From Methylobacterium sp. (GTDB taxonomy: Bacteria; Pseudomonadota; Alphaproteobacteria; Rhizobiales; Beijerinckiaceae), in contig NZ_JAIETD010000134.1 in assembly GCF_019745455.1 (NCBI RefSeq), forward strand, positions 1 to 38,382: 38,382 nucleotides of DNA, read 5' to 3'. Under the pieces are notes generated by a model that worked only from the letters and a program-made list of their open reading frames with translations, was not told the origin of the DNA and searched no databases. Positions 9,138 to 18,110 of the stretch are shown in pieces. Positions within the stretch are counted from its first letter, which is position 1, and each line of letters starts with the position of its first letter. Made by a program: the position numbers and the translations under genes.

Positions 9138-10444
9138 TCGATAAGAGCTTCGGCATCTGCGCTGTTTGGAAACAAACGCCGGACGTAGGTGCCCGCGATG
9201 TCGCAGAACTCCGCATTGTGTCAGGCAACCAAGTGCTGACGCGACTGGTCGACGTTGCGACGGAAGCCATGCGAGATTACTTCCGCACCTCCGCCGTGAG
9301 TTTTGCGCTTTGGCTTGCCGACAACTGGTGGCGGCTGCGGTGGGAGCCGTTTCTAGGCAAGAGGCCGTCCGCAGACTGGCGCCTACGTCATGAGCTAACC
9401 TCGGCGGGCAGCGGCGCCGCTTGGCCGCCAATCATGATCTACGGGACTGGTCCACGGGTTGTCCTCGCACCGGCATTCGGCGCCCGGCCGACAACCGGTC
9501 CCATCCGGTATCTTGAGTTGGAGACGGTTCACGTCCTCCCTGGGAACCACTTCGAGGAGGAGTTGGACAGGTTTTTCGAACAGGTTCTCGGGTCCTGCGC
9601 TCAAGCACAGGACGGGACGGTCCTCGCCGGCCTGGTGAGCGAGCTCGCGGCGGAGCGCGCGGATGCTGACGCTGCTGCATGGCGCAGGCTTGAAGCCCGC
9701 CTTGGCTTTGATCCGGATTGCGCACCGGAGGGTCTGATCGAGGGCATGACGGCTCTCGGTTCCTCCCTCGGCGAGAACGGGATCGAGGAAGCGGCTCTAT
9801 CAGCTCCCGGTGAGGCGTCTGCTAAATTCCTGAAGAAGGCCGTCGCAGCTTCCCGGGCGTCCGAGCTGACCGTGGCCCTCTCAGTCGCCGAATCCGTCAG
9901 TCGCGAAATCTTTGAGACGCCAGCTCCAGCTTGGAAATGGGGCGAAGATGCCGCTTGGCAGGTTCGCAACCGGCTAGGTGTCTCGGCAGATCGGTTCGAT
10001 ACTGATGCCATGGCTGAGATGCTCGATGTCTCGTGGGAGAAGCTGACGGCGGCCTCGGCCACAGCGAGCCGCCTTCCCTACGCCGCGCTGCTCCGCGAGC
10101 GCGACCAGCACGCTAAGCTGGCCCTCCAGACCAGAGCTGCGGTGGACCGCAGATTCGAATTTGCGCGTATTGTTGCAGACGCCATTTGGATCTCCGGGGA
10201 GTCGCTTGGCGTGATCAGTCGAGCGAAGACCGAGCGGCAGAAATTCCAGCGTGGGTTTGCGCAGAACCTGCTCTGCCCCTTCTCAGAGGTACGTCGCTAC
10301 GTGGACATAGAGGCCCCGACTGACGAACAGATCGACGAGGCTGCCAGGCACTTCCATGTGCACCGCAACGTCGTCGAAACGTTGCTCGTCAACAAGAACG
10401 TGCTCCCGCGAGAGACCCTGCTGGAGCGCCTTGAGGCTGCGTAG
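9134..10444 (+). CDS. ImmA/IrrE-like protein lacking the zinc-protease motif
   Basis: A 436-aa protein starting at GTG 9134, overlapping the previous stop. The N-terminal part has an aromatic segment LADNWWRLRWEP (61-72). From about 275 to 432 the layout resembles an ImmA/IrrE metallopeptidase: an N-terminal helical part, then RRFEFARIVADAIW (339-352) where the family has RxxxAHELxH, then FAQNLLCPFSEVRRY (375-389), equivalent to the FAaxLLmP segment, and a final HTH-like part. The HExxH zinc-binding residues are absent (ARIVAD at 344-349). It therefore looks like a catalytically dead relative, or a divergent family with a different active site. Codon use matches its neighbours. No membrane segments are seen. 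A role in a two-gene stress or defence module is inferred from the pairing only. Confidence 0.6.
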   Translation: MIDKSFGICAVWKQTPDVGARDVAELRIVSGNQVLTRLVDVATEAMRDYFRTSAVSFALWLADNWWRLRWEPFLGKRPSADWRLRHELTSAGSGAAWPPIMIYGTGPRVVLAPAFGARPTTGPIRYLELETVHVLPGNHFEEELDRFFEQVLGSCAQAQDGTVLAGLVSELAAERADADAAAWRRLEARLGFDPDCAPEGLIEGMTALGSSLGENGIEEAALSAPGEASAKFLKKAVAASRASELTVALSVAESVSREIFETPAPAWKWGEDAAWQVRNRLGVSADRFDTDAMAEMLDVSWEKLTAASATASRLPYAALLRERDQHAKLALQTRAAVDRRFEFARIVADAIWISGESLGVISRAKTERQKFQRGFAQNLLCPFSEVRRYVDIEAPTDEQIDEAARHFHVHRNVVETLLVNKNVLPRETLLERLEAA

Positions 10445-10902
10445 AGGTCGCCAGCTATACCGAGCCGACGTGGTCCACACCGGCTCCTGACCTCCCATCG
10501 CGATGGCGCGGCGCAGGACGCAGACGCACTCAAGCGCGAGCTGGCGGACATGCGTCGTCAGATGCGAGCCCAGGTGGCCAAGATGAAGGGGGCTAGAACA
10601 GCGCGTGCGCGAGATCGAGCGATCCTCAGAGGCCAAACAGCTCGAGGTCATCTCAGCGCAGGTGCCGGCGATGACAAATCCGAGCAGGGCCAAGCCGATC
10701 CCCACCGGACCGAGCCCGTCGCGCTGCTTGAAATAAAGTCCAGCCAGGTGAACCTAACGCGCATTGTCGTCCGAAGCCTACAGGGCGGCGTCGCAACTTA
10801 GCCCTAGACTGCCGCCTATCAGGCCGGTTCAGGCTGGGCGCTCGGCTACGGCCAGCCAGGATGCACGACCAGAACCTAGCTGACCGCAATGACGAACAGC
10901 TC
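10445..10902 (+). other. Intergenic region with a possible decayed coiled-coil gene
   Basis: No convincing intact gene. Around 10500-10600 one frame reads DADALKRELADMRRQMRAQV, a heptad-like helix. A second frame from about 10610 (VREIERSSEAKQLEVISAQV) continues in the same style up to a TAA near 10734. The two would join through a single-base frameshift near 10605, which suggests a decayed fragment of a coiled-coil protein. The remaining bases up to the metal operator show nothing recognisable. Confidence 0.3.
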
Positions 10903-10933
10903 TTGATCCTCTAGCGGCTAGAGGGTGTAAACC
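10903..10933 (+). promoter_or_regulatory. MerR-family operator/promoter of the czc-like operon
   Basis: TTGATC (10903-10908) and TAAACC (10928-10933) form -35 and -10 boxes separated by 19 bases, the over-long spacer typical of MerR-activated promoters. Centred in the spacer is the perfect palindrome CCTCTAG-CGG-CTAGAGG (10908-10924). Nearly the same sequence lies in front of the P-type ATPase at 21795-21825. No merR gene lies next to this copy, so the regulator at 21836 is the likely activator. Confidence 0.8.
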
Positions 10934-11021
10934 CCACTTGCTGATTCGGTCATCTGTTCGTGCCGGCCTGGAGCGACGGCGGAGGAGGGATGACCGGATG
11001 GGATCTTAAAGGAGACTGCAC

Positions 11022-11417
11022 ATGACCATCCTTCGCATGCTGCTGGCGTTGGCTTTGGGCTTCGCCCCTGGTGCTGCGCTGGCGCAAGCACATCCCCATG
11101 CGCATGCAGCCCCCAACGGCGGCCAGATCCAGCAGATCGGCGCCTACGAGGCCGAACTGGTCGTAAAGGGGTCGGACATGATGCTCTATATCGTCGACGA
11201 CCAGGAGAAGAAGGTCGACGTCTCCAAGTTCTCGGCCACCGCCGTCGTGCTCGCCAAGGGCAATCAGCAGAAGACGGTCGAGATGATCCCCTCTGGCGAG
11301 AACCGCCTCGTGGGCAAGGTCGATTTCCCCGTCGAGGGCAAGTTCCGGGCGACCGTGACCTTCAGGACCGCTGCGGGCGAGGCCGGTAAGGGCCGCTACA
11401 ACCTCGACGCACGCTAG
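11022..11417 (+). CDS. Secreted small protein of the czc-like operon
   Basis: A 131-aa protein with a clear signal peptide (MTILRMLLALALGFAPGAALAQA, cleavage near AQA-HP). A His-rich start of the mature protein (HPHAHAAPNGG) and a beta-rich domain with YEAELVVKG and YIVDD follow. The layout resembles the extra N-terminal metal-binding-like domain of some CzcB/CusB-type adaptors, here as a stand-alone periplasmic protein. AAAGGAGA lies about nine bases before the ATG. It is the first gene after the MerR-type promoter. A periplasmic metal chaperone or buffer is a reasonable inference; no catalytic motif is seen. Confidence 0.7.
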   Translation: MTILRMLLALALGFAPGAALAQAHPHAHAAPNGGQIQQIGAYEAELVVKGSDMMLYIVDDQEKKVDVSKFSATAVVLAKGNQQKTVEMIPSGENRLVGKVDFPVEGKFRATVTFRTAAGEAGKGRYNLDAR

Positions 11418-11441
11418 ATAAAGGGGTACCCTCAGGAAGGC

Positions 11442-11816
11442 ATGACGTCTCAGACGAAGCATAAGGCACCCAGGCGCCGCCTCTGGCAGGCGGTGGTCGC
11501 GCGCGCCATGGCATTCGTCCTGTTTCTGACTCTTGTCGTTCCGGTTCCCGCCTCCGCGGCCGGATTGGACCTGAACGCTTCCAGCATAGCGATCACGAAT
11601 TCGACCGGCTTCGGCTCCGCCGGCGCGACGGGCGATCCAGTGGACGGTGGGCTGGTTCAGCACACCCATTGTGTGTGTCATTCGGCCGTTCGGCTGGGCT
11701 TCGAAACGTTGCCTGTTCGGCGTCTCACACCGGATGCGCCGCTTCCGCTTGAAGCCGCGGCGCAGCCCCGCCCCGCTCCAGCCTCCCTCCCCTTCAAGCC
11801 ACCCCGCAGCGCGTGA
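11442..11816 (+). CDS. Small exported protein with an HTHCVCH motif
   Basis: A 124-aa protein with a basic N-terminus, a hydrophobic stretch (AMAFVLFLTLVVPVPASAA, about 22-40) that fits a signal peptide, and a short His/Cys cluster HTHCVCH near residue 74. The C-terminal tail is Pro/Ala-rich and ends with basic residues. It starts 24 bases after the previous stop and so belongs to the metal operon. The His/Cys cluster suggests metal binding. Small exported proteins of similar build (DUF2946-like) accompany copper or zinc systems, but I cannot assign the family with certainty. Confidence 0.55.
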   Translation: MTSQTKHKAPRRRLWQAVVARAMAFVLFLTLVVPVPASAAGLDLNASSIAITNSTGFGSAGATGDPVDGGLVQHTHCVCHSAVRLGFETLPVRRLTPDAPLPLEAAAQPRPAPASLPFKPPRSA

Positions 11817-11959
11817 CCGGGCTTGAGGGGCGCTCAGTCCCCTCATGAGCCCACCGCTCCCTCTTAAGGGAGCGCTTGTGCGCTGAACGCTTCGCCGCTC
11901 CGGAAAGCGCCGAAGCCGCCGATGGGACAGCTCCGTGCGCCCATCGCGAGGGTCGTGGC

Positions 11960-13303
11960 ATGATCAAACGTCTTTTCGTCATCCTTCTCGTCGGCGCGGT
12001 CGGGATCGCGATCGGCAGTCTCGTGCCGGCGGTATCGCAGGCCGTTCGCGCCGGGCTGAGTGCCGTCCCGATGCCGGCGGCCCTGGCGCGCTTGGGTCTG
12101 CAGCAGAACTCCTCCGAAGCTGGAGAGGCACAGGGGGGCAAGGGCGATGGCCACGCGCATGGGGCAAAGAAGGCCGCGCACGGCGCCAAGGGCAAAGGCG
12201 ATGCCCATGGGCACGGAGCGGGTGAAGCCGATGAGGCGCCCGAGGGCGTCATCAAGATGCCGCCCGAGCGCATCGCCGCGGCGAAGATCGAGCTCGCTCC
12301 GGTCGACAAGGGCGTCCTCTCCCGCCGGCTGTCCGCCCCCGGCACCGTCACCCCCGACGCGAACCGGATCGCACGCGTTGCCGCCAAGGTGGTCGGCACC
12401 GTGGCCGAGCTGAACAAGCAGCTCGGCGATCCGGTCGCCAAAGGCGAGGTGGTGGCCGTCCTGGAGAGCCGGGAGGTCGCGGAGGCGAAGAGCGACTATG
12501 TGAGCGCGCAGGTCAACTTCGACCTGCAAAAGACCCTGTTCGAGCGCGAGCAATCGCTGTTTCAGAAGAGCATAACCGCTGAGCAGCAGTTCCTGCGCGC
12601 CCGCACGACCTTCACGGAGGCGCAACTTCGAGCCGATCTCGCCCGCCAGAAGCTCTCGGCGCTTGGGGTCGGCGAGAAGGAGGTGGCGGGCCTGTCGCGC
12701 CAGACGCTTGCCTTGCAGCGCTACGAGCTCCGAGCGCCGCTCGCCGGCCGCGTGGTCGAGCGCAAAGTCGATCTCGGCGCCCCGGTCGGCGGCGAGGGCC
12801 AGGAGAAGGAGATTTATGTCATCGCCGATCTCTCGACGGTGTGGATCGATCTCGCGATCCCGACGGTGGATCTCGCCCAGATCAAAGAGGGTCAGCCGAT
12901 CTCGATTTCCGCGGGCAGCGACGGCAAGGCCTTAGCGGGCAAGATCGTTTTCATCAGCCCCATGCTGAACCCGGAGACGCGCTCGGCTCGGGTCATCGCG
13001 GCGGTGGACAACAAGGACCTGACCTGGCGCCCAGGGTCCTACGTGACGGCCCAGGTCACCACTGAGGAGCAGCCGGTCGACCTGCGCGTCCCGCGCAAGG
13101 CGCTCCAGACGATCGCCGGCGAGCAGGTCGTGTTCGTGCGCACGCCCGAGGGCTTCGAGAAACGCGAGGTCGTGCTGGGCAAGGGGGACGACCAGGCGGT
13201 CGAGATCGTCTTCGGGCTCGATCCGGGCGAGACGATCGCCGTCGGCAACTCCTTCGTGCTGAAGGCCGAGCTCGGCAAGGCCGAAGCCGAGCACGCCCAC
13301 TAG
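11960..13303 (+). CDS. czcB: CzcB-like RND efflux periplasmic adaptor
   Basis: A 447-aa membrane-fusion protein that links an inner-membrane RND pump to an outer-membrane channel. An N-terminal membrane anchor (about residues 3-25) is followed by a His/Gly/Lys-rich linker (62-86, HAHG and HGHG repeats) that probably binds metal. The barrel-sandwich half-motif follows (VAAKVVGTVAELNKQLGDPV), then a helical hairpin (about 155-235), then the second lipoyl half (LRAPLAGRVVER). A beta-barrel with VWIDLAIP and a C-terminal domain complete it. I chose ATG 11960 because translation then begins directly with the membrane anchor; the frame is open further upstream to 11876 but gives an unlikely tail. 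The partner pump follows 19 bases later. No outer-membrane factor (CzcC-like) is encoded here, so it must be supplied elsewhere. Confidence 0.88.
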   Translation: MIKRLFVILLVGAVGIAIGSLVPAVSQAVRAGLSAVPMPAALARLGLQQNSSEAGEAQGGKGDGHAHGAKKAAHGAKGKGDAHGHGAGEADEAPEGVIKMPPERIAAAKIELAPVDKGVLSRRLSAPGTVTPDANRIARVAAKVVGTVAELNKQLGDPVAKGEVVAVLESREVAEAKSDYVSAQVNFDLQKTLFEREQSLFQKSITAEQQFLRARTTFTEAQLRADLARQKLSALGVGEKEVAGLSRQTLALQRYELRAPLAGRVVERKVDLGAPVGGEGQEKEIYVIADLSTVWIDLAIPTVDLAQIKEGQPISISAGSDGKALAGKIVFISPMLNPETRSARVIAAVDNKDLTWRPGSYVTAQVTTEEQPVDLRVPRKALQTIAGEQVVFVRTPEGFEKREVVLGKGDDQAVEIVFGLDPGETIAVGNSFVLKAELGKAEAEHAH

Positions 13304-13322
13304 TCAGGACAGAGTACCCCTC

Positions 13323-16300
13323 ATGATCAAGCGCGTCCTCGCGTTCTCCGTCCATCAGCGCTGGCTCGTGGCGCTGCTCAGCTTCGCGGCCGCCGCCTTC
13401 GGCGTGTGGTCCCTGACGAAGCTGCCGATCGACGCCGTCCCGGACATCACCAACAACCAGGTCCAGATCAACACGGTCGCGCCCGCGCTCTCCCCCTACG
13501 ACGTCGAGAAGCAGGTCACGTTCCCGATCGAGACGGCGCTCGCCGGCATCCCCGGGCTCGAATACACGCGCTCGCTGTCACGTAATGGCTTCTCGCAGGT
13601 GACGGCCGTCTTCGCCGAGAAGCTCGACATCTACTTCGCCCGCCAGCAGGTCAACGAGAGGCTCACGGAGGCCAAATCGACCCTGCCCCCCGGCGCAGAG
13701 GTGCGCATGGGGCCGATCTCGACGGGCCTTGGCGAGATCTACATGTGGTCGGTCCATTACAAAAAGCCGGGCGAGGGGGTGCCCGCCAAAGACGGTCGGC
13801 CGGGCTGGCAGTCGGACGGCAGCTATCTGACGCCGGAAGGGCAGCGCCTCGCCACCGAGATGGAGCGGGCGGCCTATCTTCGCACGGTGCAGGACTGGAT
13901 CATCCGGCCCCAGCTCAAGACCGTGCCGGGGGTGGCCGGCGTCGACGTGATCGGCGGCTTCGAGAAGCAATACCACGTCCAACCCGACCCCGCGAAGCTG
14001 ATCGGGCTTGGCCTCTCCTTCGGGGACATCGCCGAGGCTTTGGAACGCAACAACGCCAGCCGCGGCGCAGGCTACCTCGAGCGCAACGGCGAAGGCTATG
14101 TCGTGCGCTCCGCCGGGCGGCTCGAGAGCATGGAGGAGATCGCCAACGTGGTCGTGGCGACCCGCGGCGGCGTTCCGGTGCGGGTCCGCGACGTGGCCGA
14201 AGTCAAGATCGGGCGCGAGCTTCGCACCGGCTCGGCCTCGGAGAACGGCCAGGAGGTCGTGGTTGGCACCGCGCTGATGCTGATCGGCGGCAACAGCCGC
14301 ACCGTGTCCGCAGCCGTCGACACCAAGATGAAGGAGATCAACCGCTCGCTGCCGCCGGGCATCGAGGCGAAGACGGTTCTGAACCGCACGCTCCTGGTCG
14401 ATGCGACGGTGAAGACGGTCGCCAAGAACCTCGCCGAAGGCGCTCTCCTGGTCATCCTGGTCCTGTTCCTGCTGCTCGGCAACATCCGGGCCGCCGTCAT
14501 CACGGCGCTGGTGATCCCGGTCGCGATGCTGATGACCATGACGGGCATGGTGCAGGGGCGGATCAGCGCCAACCTGATGAGCCTCGGCGCCCTCGACTTC
14601 GGCCTCATCGTGGACGGCGCCGTCATCATCGCCGAGAACTCGCTGAGGCACCTGGCCGAGAAGCAGCATGAGCTCGGCCGCCGCTTGAGCCTCGACGAGC
14701 GTCTCGCGACGGTGCAGCGCTCGGCCGAGGAGATGATCAAGCCGTCCCTCTATGGGCAGGCGATCATCATCCTGGTCTACGTCCCGCTCCTCACTTTCAC
14801 GGGGGTCGAGGGCAAGATGTTCGAGCCGATGGCGCTCACCGTCATCATCGCGCTCGCCGCGGCGTTCGTGCTCTCGCTGACGTTCGTGCCGGCCATGGTC
14901 GCGATCGTGATCACCGGCCGCGTGAAGGAGAAGGACAACCTGCTCGTGCGGGCGCTCAAGGCGATTTACCGGCCCGTTCTGGCCGGCGCGCTGCGCACGC
15001 CGATGCTGTTCATCCTGGCCTCCGTGGGGCTGTTCGTGGCAGCCGGCATCCTGTTCACCCGTCTCGGCCAGGAGTTCATCCCGACGCTGGACGAGAAGAA
15101 CATCGCCCTGCACGCGCTTCGCATTCCGTCCACGGCGCTCTCCCAATCACAGGAGATGCAGCTCGAGGTCGAGAAGACGGTGAGCGCGTTCCCGCAGGTC
15201 GCCTACGTGTTCTCGAAGACCGGCACGGCGGAGATCGCAGCGGATCCGATGCCGCCGAACGTCTCCGACACATTCATCATCCTCAAGCCCCAGGACGAGT
15301 GGCCAGACCCCGAACTGCCCAAGGATGAACTGATCAAGCAGATCCAGAAAGCCGTGGGCAACCTGCCGGGCAACAACTACGAGTTCACGCAGCCGATCCA
15401 GATGCGCTTCAACGAGCTCCTCGCCGGCACCCGCGGCGACCTCGCCGTCAAGGTGTTCGGGGAGGAGTTCGAGACCATGCTGCCCATCGCCAACCAGATC
15501 GCCACGATTCTGCGCGGAACGGAGGGCGCGCAGGATGTCAGGGTGGAGCAGGTGACGGGCCTACCCTTCCTGGAGATCAAGGTCGACAAGACCGAGATCG
15601 CAAGGTTCGGCTTGAGCCTATCGGCAGTGCAGGACGTGATCGGCGCCGCAATTGGCGGCCGTGAAGCCGGCGTTCTGTTCGAAGGTGATCGGCGTTTCCC
15701 GATCCTCGTGCGGGTGCACGACACCGTGCGCGACGACATCGAAGCTCTGAAGCACCTCCCCGTGCCCCTGCCCGGGTCGGAGCGTGGGGGCCGCTCCGCC
15801 TCGATCATGCTGGAGCAGGTGGCGAGCTTCTCGTTCGCGGAAGGCCCGAACCAGATCTCGCGCGAGAACGGCAAGCGGCGGGTGGTGGTGACTGCCAACG
15901 TGCGCGGGCGCGACATCTCCTCAGTCGTAGCGGAGGCGCAGGCGAAAGTCGGTGAGCAAGTGCAGCCCCCGGCCGGCTCCTGGATCACCTGGGGCGGGCA
16001 GTTCGAGAACCTCACGGCGGCGCGCCAGCGCCTCATGATCGTGGTGCCGGCTTGCTTCTTCCTGATCTTCCTCCTGCTCTACTCGGCGCTGGGGAGCCCG
16101 CGCGACGCGCTCCTGGTGTTCAGCGCCGTGCCGCTGGCGCTGACCGGCGGCATCGCGGCCCTGTGGTGGCGCGACATGCCGTTCTCGGTCTCCGCCGCGG
16201 TCGGCTTCATCGCCCTCTCGGGCGTGGCCGTGCTCAACGGTCTCGTCATGCTCACCTTCATCAAGCAGCTGATGGAAGAGGGGCGCTCCAAGCGCGAGGC

Positions 16301-16592
16301 CATCCTGGAGGGCGCCATAACGCGCCTGCGCCCGGTCGCCATGACGGCGCTCGTCGCCTCGCTCGGGTTCGTGCCGATGGCGATCGCGACGGGGACCGGG
16401 GCGGAAGTGCAGAAGCCGCTCGCGACCGTCGTGATCGGAGGGCTGATCAGCGCGACCTTGCTGACGCTTGTGGTCCTGCCGGCGCTGTACGCGCGGTTCT
16501 CGGGCGTTCCGTCACGCCAGCAGCAAGCTGACCCGGGCCCGCCCCCGCCGCGAGAGATCGCCCGTATTCCGCTTAAGGAGGCCGCAGAATGA
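13323..16592 (+). CDS. czcA: CzcA-like heavy-metal RND efflux pump
   Basis: A 1089-aa inner-membrane proton/metal antiporter of the heavy-metal RND family. The first membrane helix is at about 12-32 and the first large periplasmic loop runs from about 35 to 370. The TM4 proton-relay motif is intact: D425, D431 and E438 in LGALDFGLIVDGAVIIAE, with the same spacing as D402, D408 and E415 of Cupriavidus CzcA. This points to divalent cations (Zn/Co/Cd) rather than monovalent Cu/Ag. The second half repeats the six-helix block and ends with a cytoplasmic tail. An insertion-like segment at about 148-180 (KKPGEGVPAKDGRPGWQSDG) is found in some members. The next gene overlaps its stop by four bases (ATGA). 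Substrate specificity is inferred from the motif and operon. Confidence 0.92.
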   Translation: MIKRVLAFSVHQRWLVALLSFAAAAFGVWSLTKLPIDAVPDITNNQVQINTVAPALSPYDVEKQVTFPIETALAGIPGLEYTRSLSRNGFSQVTAVFAEKLDIYFARQQVNERLTEAKSTLPPGAEVRMGPISTGLGEIYMWSVHYKKPGEGVPAKDGRPGWQSDGSYLTPEGQRLATEMERAAYLRTVQDWIIRPQLKTVPGVAGVDVIGGFEKQYHVQPDPAKLIGLGLSFGDIAEALERNNASRGAGYLERNGEGYVVRSAGRLESMEEIANVVVATRGGVPVRVRDVAEVKIGRELRTGSASENGQEVVVGTALMLIGGNSRTVSAAVDTKMKEINRSLPPGIEAKTVLNRTLLVDATVKTVAKNLAEGALLVILVLFLLLGNIRAAVITALVIPVAMLMTMTGMVQGRISANLMSLGALDFGLIVDGAVIIAENSLRHLAEKQHELGRRLSLDERLATVQRSAEEMIKPSLYGQAIIILVYVPLLTFTGVEGKMFEPMALTVIIALAAAFVLSLTFVPAMVAIVITGRVKEKDNLLVRALKAIYRPVLAGALRTPMLFILASVGLFVAAGILFTRLGQEFIPTLDEKNIALHALRIPSTALSQSQEMQLEVEKTVSAFPQVAYVFSKTGTAEIAADPMPPNVSDTFIILKPQDEWPDPELPKDELIKQIQKAVGNLPGNNYEFTQPIQMRFNELLAGTRGDLAVKVFGEEFETMLPIANQIATILRGTEGAQDVRVEQVTGLPFLEIKVDKTEIARFGLSLSAVQDVIGAAIGGREAGVLFEGDRRFPILVRVHDTVRDDIEALKHLPVPLPGSERGGRSASIMLEQVASFSFAEGPNQISRENGKRRVVVTANVRGRDISSVVAEAQAKVGEQVQPPAGSWITWGGQFENLTAARQRLMIVVPACFFLIFLLLYSALGSPRDALLVFSAVPLALTGGIAALWWRDMPFSVSAAVGFIALSGVAVLNGLVMLTFIKQLMEEGRSKREAILEGAITRLRPVAMTALVASLGFVPMAIATGTGAEVQKPLATVVIGGLISATLLTLVVLPALYARFSGVPSRQQQADPGPPPPREIARIPLKEAAE

Positions 16593-17020
16593 TAACCCGA
16601 GGAGCCGAACGTACGAACCCCGTTGGGCTTGGCGCCCTGAGCGCGGCCCTGCGCGGAATGATCGGTGCCACGCTGCTGGCGATCTTGAGTGGAACAGGAG
16701 GTCTCCTGACCGGGACGGCCCAGGCCCAATCGGTGAAGATCGTCGGCATCGGGGCGTCCACCTGCACGCGGTTCCTGCAGGAGATCGACGGCAACCCTCC
16801 CGCCGAGCGGGAGTACTTCGCCTGGGCTCAGGGCTACATGAGCGGTCTCCTGATCCGCGCCCCGGCGGGCAAGGACGAGGACCTCGATCTCACACCGCCG
16901 GCGTTCCCACTCCTCAAGCAGGCCGCCTTCCTGCGCACTTTCTGCGCGAGGAACAGGGATGCGGATTACAGCGATGCGGTCAACACGCTCTACCGCACCC
17001 TTCGCGCCCCGCCCGGCTGA
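16589..17020 (+). CDS. Secreted two-cysteine protein coupled to czcA
   Basis: A 143-aa protein whose ATG overlaps the CzcA stop (ATGA at 16589-16592), so it is translationally coupled. A long N-terminal region with a hydrophobic core (about 24-46) ends at AQAQS and fits a signal peptide. The mature part is helical with two cysteines (C59 and C119) likely to form a disulfide. It contains the phrases YFAWAQGYMSGLL and DYSDAVNTLYRTLR. The pattern resembles the HdeA/Rap1a-like small periplasmic fold found in many Alphaproteobacteria, but no function is known. Its position suggests periplasmic help to the pump. Part of its 3' end recurs at 22296-22330. Confidence 0.65.
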   Translation: MITRGAERTNPVGLGALSAALRGMIGATLLAILSGTGGLLTGTAQAQSVKIVGIGASTCTRFLQEIDGNPPAEREYFAWAQGYMSGLLIRAPAGKDEDLDLTPPAFPLLKQAAFLRTFCARNRDADYSDAVNTLYRTLRAPPG

Positions 17021-17158
17021 TCGGACGCGCAATGATGCTGGCGCGCACCTCTCGCCGAAGGCATGCTTGCGGGCTGGCGACCCTGGCCACGACCCGAAAC
17101 AACACTTCGATCAGGTGAAGAACCTCTGGGGCGGCGTGAGGACCCCGGACGGACGCTA

Positions 17159-17981
17159 GGGTCTGAACTCAATTGAGGTTTGTGGATTCAGATGTTTGAG
17201 GAGGCTCTGGATCATGACAAACCTGTTCTGGTTGAGCGATGCGCAGTGGGCGGCGATCGCGCCGCATCTGCCGATGAAGCATACGGGACCGCGGCGTGTC
17301 GACGATCGTCGGGTGCTGAGCGGGATCGTGCATGTCTTGCGCTCGGGCTGCCGCTGGCGCGACTGCCCGGCCGAATATGGGCCGCACACGACCGTGTACA
17401 ACCGCTTCAACCGCTGGAGCGGACGAGGCGTTTGGGCACGGCTGCTCGAAGCACTGGCCCGCGTCGAGGGGGCGGACGCTCTTCTCGCAGATAGTTCGCT
17501 CGTCAAGGCGCACCGCTCCGCGGCAGGCGGTAAAGGGGGGAGCAGGCGCAGGCGGTCGGACGCTCGCGGGGTGGGCGCACGACCAAAATCCATGCCCTTG
17601 CCGACGAGCAAGGCCGGCCGCGCGTCCTTCTCGTGACGGGTGGCCAAGCGCACGATCTGCCGGCTGCTCTGTCCCTGCTCCACGCTGTCGCCGTGCCTCC
17701 GGCCCAATTTCTGGCCGATGCCAATTACGACGCAGAGAGTTTGCGCCATGTGCTGGCGGAGCGCGGCATAACGCCGGTCATCCCAAACCGGCGCTATCGC
17801 CGCCATCCCTTTCCCTTCGACCCGGTGGCCTACACCAGGCGCAACCTGATCGAGCGCATGTTTTGCAAGCTCAAGGACTGGCGTCGCGTAGCCACCCGCT
17901 ACGACAAGCTCGCCCGCAACTACCATGCTGGCCTTTGCCTCGCTGCCACCCTAACCTGCTGGATGAATTGAGTCCGGACCC
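17159..17981 (+). mobile_element. IS5-family (IS427-like group) insertion sequence, 823 bp
   Basis: The left terminal repeat GGGTCTGAACTCAATT (17159-17174) matches the right end AATTGAGTCCGGACCC (17966-17981) in inverted orientation at 14 of 16 positions. The flanks read C-TA left and TA-G right, giving a TA duplication at a CTAG target, as in the IS427 group. It carries one transposase in two overlapping frames. Both ends and the target duplication are intact, so it may be recent and active. Confidence 0.9.
17214..17971 (+). CDS. IS5-family transposase, two frames joined by -1 frameshift
   Basis: The first frame starts at ATG 17214 with GAGGAGG about ten bases upstream. It encodes an N-terminal DUF4096-type region (WLSDAQWAAIAPHLP, GCRWRDCPAEYGP) and the first catalytic aspartate (ADSSLVKAH). 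The second frame supplies the rest: GGRTTKIHALAD, FLADANYDAE with the second Asp, and RNLIERMFCKLKDWRRVATRYDK with the Glu of the DDE triad. The frames meet at the slippery run AAAGGGGGG (17532-17540). A -1 shift there gives one continuous protein of about 252 residues, the usual expression mode for this group. The stop codon overlaps the right terminal repeat. It is therefore probably functional rather than broken. Confidence 0.85.
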
Positions 17982-18042
17982 TAGCTGGATCGCAGATTGA
18001 GTTCCATCGCGAAGCACAGCCCCTACGCGCGCGATGGGAGCG

Positions 18043-18077
18043 GGAGCGGCTCCCCTTCGAGACCGGGGAGCCGCTCC
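18043..18077. terminator. Perfect 13-bp hairpin in repeat copy A
   Basis: GGAGCGGCTCCCC (18043-18055) is the exact reverse complement of 18065-18077, with a nine-base loop. No T tract follows, so it may be a structural repeat element or a weak terminator. In repeat copy B the second arm has decayed. Confidence 0.45.
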
Positions 18078-18110
18078 TATGCCGATCGGTTCATCTCGAT
18101 CGCGATCTCC

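Noticed and set aside
13578..15146. Minus-strand open frame of 522 aa
   Set aside because: Antisense shadow of czcA; very His/Arg/Asp-rich with no recognisable fold.
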